DNA of 6,168 bases from Verrucomicrobiota bacterium (lineage in GTDB: Bacteria > Verrucomicrobiota > Verrucomicrobiia > Limisphaerales > UBA9464), in NCBI GenBank assembly GCA_947454295.1, contig CANGMO010000146.1, positions 1 to 6,168 on the forward strand. The letters run 5' to 3'. Position numbers and translations under genes: made by a program. The stretch's first letter is position 1, and every line of letters begins with the position of its first letter. The notes under the pieces were generated by a model. The model worked only from the letters and a program-made list of their open reading frames with translations, had not been told where the DNA came from and did not search any database. Below are positions 4,674 through 6,168 of this stretch, piece by piece.

Positions 4674-6168
4674 ATGATGTTCCCTTCCGTCCTGCAACGC
4701 CTCGGCCAGCACAGCGCCCTACTCCTATTGGCCAGCGTGGCGACCTGCCAGGCTGCCGACGACGGTCCGTCGGTAACCGGTCTGGCGGTGGATCCGACGA
4801 CTCATCGCCCCACGGTCACGTTTGACCCGGCGCCCGCCACGGCCCAATACCAGGTCCTGCGTGCGCCCGGACTCAATCAGCCCTTCGCCGTCGACGCGGG
4901 CGGAAGCTTGGATGGGTTTGTCTGGACCGGGACCGGTCTGGCCGACGAGACGGGATTCTTCCGCGTGAAGGCGGTGGAAATCCCAGCGGCGGATCGAGCC
5001 GCCACCACGCTGCTTCAACGCATCGCCTATGGCCCCTCGCCCGACGACCTGGAACGGGTTCGCGCCCTCGGCCCCGATCGGTACCTGGCGGAACAGCTCG
5101 CGGCGGAATCCATTCCCGACACACTGGACACCAATGCTCCCGGCCCGGTGTGGCGAAAGGTGACGGTGTCGGGAACCGGTTCGGCTCCCAAACTCTATAT
5201 CTACCTTGATGCGGCCGGGGAGACAGTCGTGGATGACTTCCGGCTGGTGGAGGGGGCTGCCGAGGATCCAGTGAAGCCCAATCTGATTTTCAATGGCGGC
5301 TTTGAGACGACACTGGGGACCAACTGGATCGTTTCCACCAATTTGATCGCCTCCGCCCTGACTCCGGACACGACCCACGAAGGTTCCCTGGCGCTGCACA
5401 TCATTTCCTCGGCGGCTGGCTCATCGGAGACCACCTCCATTCACCAGAATCTCCCGGCCACCGTCGTCGCCACCAAAACCTACACCCTCAGCTTCTGGTA
5501 TCTGGCGCAGCCGGGGCAATCAGGACACCTGACCGTCCGGCTTTCCGGAAGCGGCATTGCGAGCACGGTTTCGCTGGCCGCCGGCGCCGATTCGCCGCAG
5601 CCGTTGTTTGCGAAGCTCTCGGACGGCTCCGCCTCGTTCAACGACCTCCGCCGCTGGCATATCCTCCGCGCCATTCAGTCCCGTCGGCAACTCAACGAGG
5701 TCCTCCGGCAATTCGTCGAGAACCACTTCGTCACGCAGTACTCCAAGACGCGCGACTACTTCGACAACCTTGCCTACGACACGGTCACGGCCGGTGCCAT
5801 TTCCACGCAGGCCGAGTTCCAGGAGAATCTGAAATGGAGCCAGGCCCTGCTGAAACCCGACGTCACCTTCCTCGACCTGCTTCGCATCAGCGCCGAGAGC
5901 CCGGCCATGATCGTCTACCTCGACACCGTCGGGTCCAAGGGCAACGGCAGCAACATCGCCAACGAGAACTACGCCCGGGAACTCTGCGAACTCTTCTGCT
6001 TGGGCGTGGACAACGGTTACGACCAGCAGGACATCGTGCAGATTTCCCGGCTTTGGACCGGCTGGACCATCGATCTGGTGAGCAGCAACAACGTCGCCAA
6101 CCCCTTTGCCACCCGATCCACCAACTACCTCGACCCCTCGGTGGTCACCAACAAAACCGCGCTGACCA
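4674..6168 (+). CDS. Secreted DUF1800-family protein with inserted CenC-like module (3' end missing)
   Basis: The reading frame is open to the window edge; 498 residues are visible. Residues 1-27 are a Sec signal peptide (hydrophobic LLLLASVA, cleavage near CQA/AD). Residues 33-103 form an FN3-like beta domain ending GFFRVKAVE. DUF1800 starts at about 109 with LLQRIAYGPSPDDLERV and ends its first piece near 149. Residues 159-295 are beta-rich and CenC/CBM4_9-like: first YIYLDAAGE and VDDFRLVEG (the usual C-terminal strands), then NLIFNGGFE and TYTLSFWYL (the usual N-terminal strands). DUF1800 resumes near 322 (DLRRWHIL), with hallmark NENYARELCELFCLGV at 430-445 and TGWTID at 462-467. The family is uncharacterised and exported; its genes commonly sit beside DUF1501 genes, which may lie just past the edge. 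The start is ATG at 4674, with a second ATG at 4677 and no Shine-Dalgarno sequence. The inserted module suggests carbohydrate or surface binding, which is inference. Confidence 0.9.
   Translation, partial: MMFPSVLQRLGQHSALLLLASVATCQAADDGPSVTGLAVDPTTHRPTVTFDPAPATAQYQVLRAPGLNQPFAVDAGGSLDGFVWTGTGLADETGFFRVKAVEIPAADRAATTLLQRIAYGPSPDDLERVRALGPDRYLAEQLAAESIPDTLDTNAPGPVWRKVTVSGTGSAPKLYIYLDAAGETVVDDFRLVEGAAEDPVKPNLIFNGGFETTLGTNWIVSTNLIASALTPDTTHEGSLALHIISSAAGSSETTSIHQNLPATVVATKTYTLSFWYLAQPGQSGHLTVRLSGSGIASTVSLAAGADSPQPLFAKLSDGSASFNDLRRWHILRAIQSRRQLNEVLRQFVENHFVTQYSKTRDYFDNLAYDTVTAGAISTQAEFQENLKWSQALLKPDVTFLDLLRISAESPAMIVYLDTVGSKGNGSNIANENYARELCELFCLGVDNGYDQQDIVQISRLWTGWTIDLVSSNNVANPFATRSTNYLDPSVVTNKTALT
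5148..5558 (+). other. CenC/CBM4_9-like module inserted in DUF1800, halves in swapped order
   Basis: Codons 159-194 encode a VWRKVTVSG start and YIYLDAAGETVVDDFRLVEG, which match the closing strands of a CenC-type jelly roll. Codons 203-295 encode NLIFNGGFE, W218, a GSLALHI strand, TYTLSFWYL and LTVRLSGSG, which match the opening strands. No second closing segment follows before DUF1800 resumes. The parts together amount to about one domain in permuted order, or to two partial domains. Confidence 0.6.

Noticed and set aside
4449..4712. An 87-codon minus-strand frame in the divergent intergenic region
   Set aside because: It starts inside the signal-peptide codons of the DUF1800 gene, has no visible ribosome binding site, and its product shows no recognisable features.
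4725..5399. A 224-codon minus-strand open frame inside the DUF1800 gene
   Set aside because: It is antisense to the FN3-like, DUF1800 and jelly-roll segments; the product is Gly/Arg-rich with no recognisable features.

Overview
This 6.2 kb window is GC-rich bacterial chromosome carrying five protein genes. The best taxonomic guess is Verrucomicrobiota (Opitutae/Verrucomicrobiae-like). That rests on inference: a secreted DUF1800 protein with a jelly-roll insertion, an Ala-rich exported repeat protein, weak Shine-Dalgarno sequences, and a DUF885 zinc-peptidase lipoprotein. No rRNA, tRNA or other taxonomic marker is present to confirm it.

Left part (1-2948). A DUF885-type zinc metallopeptidase lipoprotein (minus strand) is divergent from an AraC/XylS-family regulator (plus strand), with about 112 bp between them. 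This geometry makes the peptidase gene a candidate target of the regulator, although no operator could be identified.

Middle part (2884-3779). A small polytopic membrane protein with an HELTH zinc motif (M50-like) lies on the minus strand. Its 3' end overlaps the end of the AraC gene by 65 bp, tail to tail. Upstream of it are a perfect 14-bp palindrome and then a perfect 13-bp hairpin with T-runs on both strands. The hairpin is the terminator of the next minus-strand gene.

Right part (3780-6168). An exported Ala-rich protein of about 199 aa (minus strand) has five repeats of exactly 15 residues, each ending in proline. It has a complete small transcription unit: a sigma70-like promoter about 40-65 bp upstream, a signal peptide, and a terminator about 70 bp downstream of the stop. 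Divergent from it, across a 294-bp intergenic region, is a large secreted DUF1800 protein that runs off the right end. Its DUF1800 fold is interrupted by a CenC/CBM4_9-like beta-sandwich module whose two halves appear in swapped order.

No CRISPR array, insertion sequence, phage gene or RNA gene is visible. The genes do not form one obvious pathway. The common theme is the cell envelope or exported proteins: four of the five products are predicted to be lipidated, membrane-embedded or secreted. The most unusual items are the 15-residue repeat protein and the permuted module inside DUF1800.
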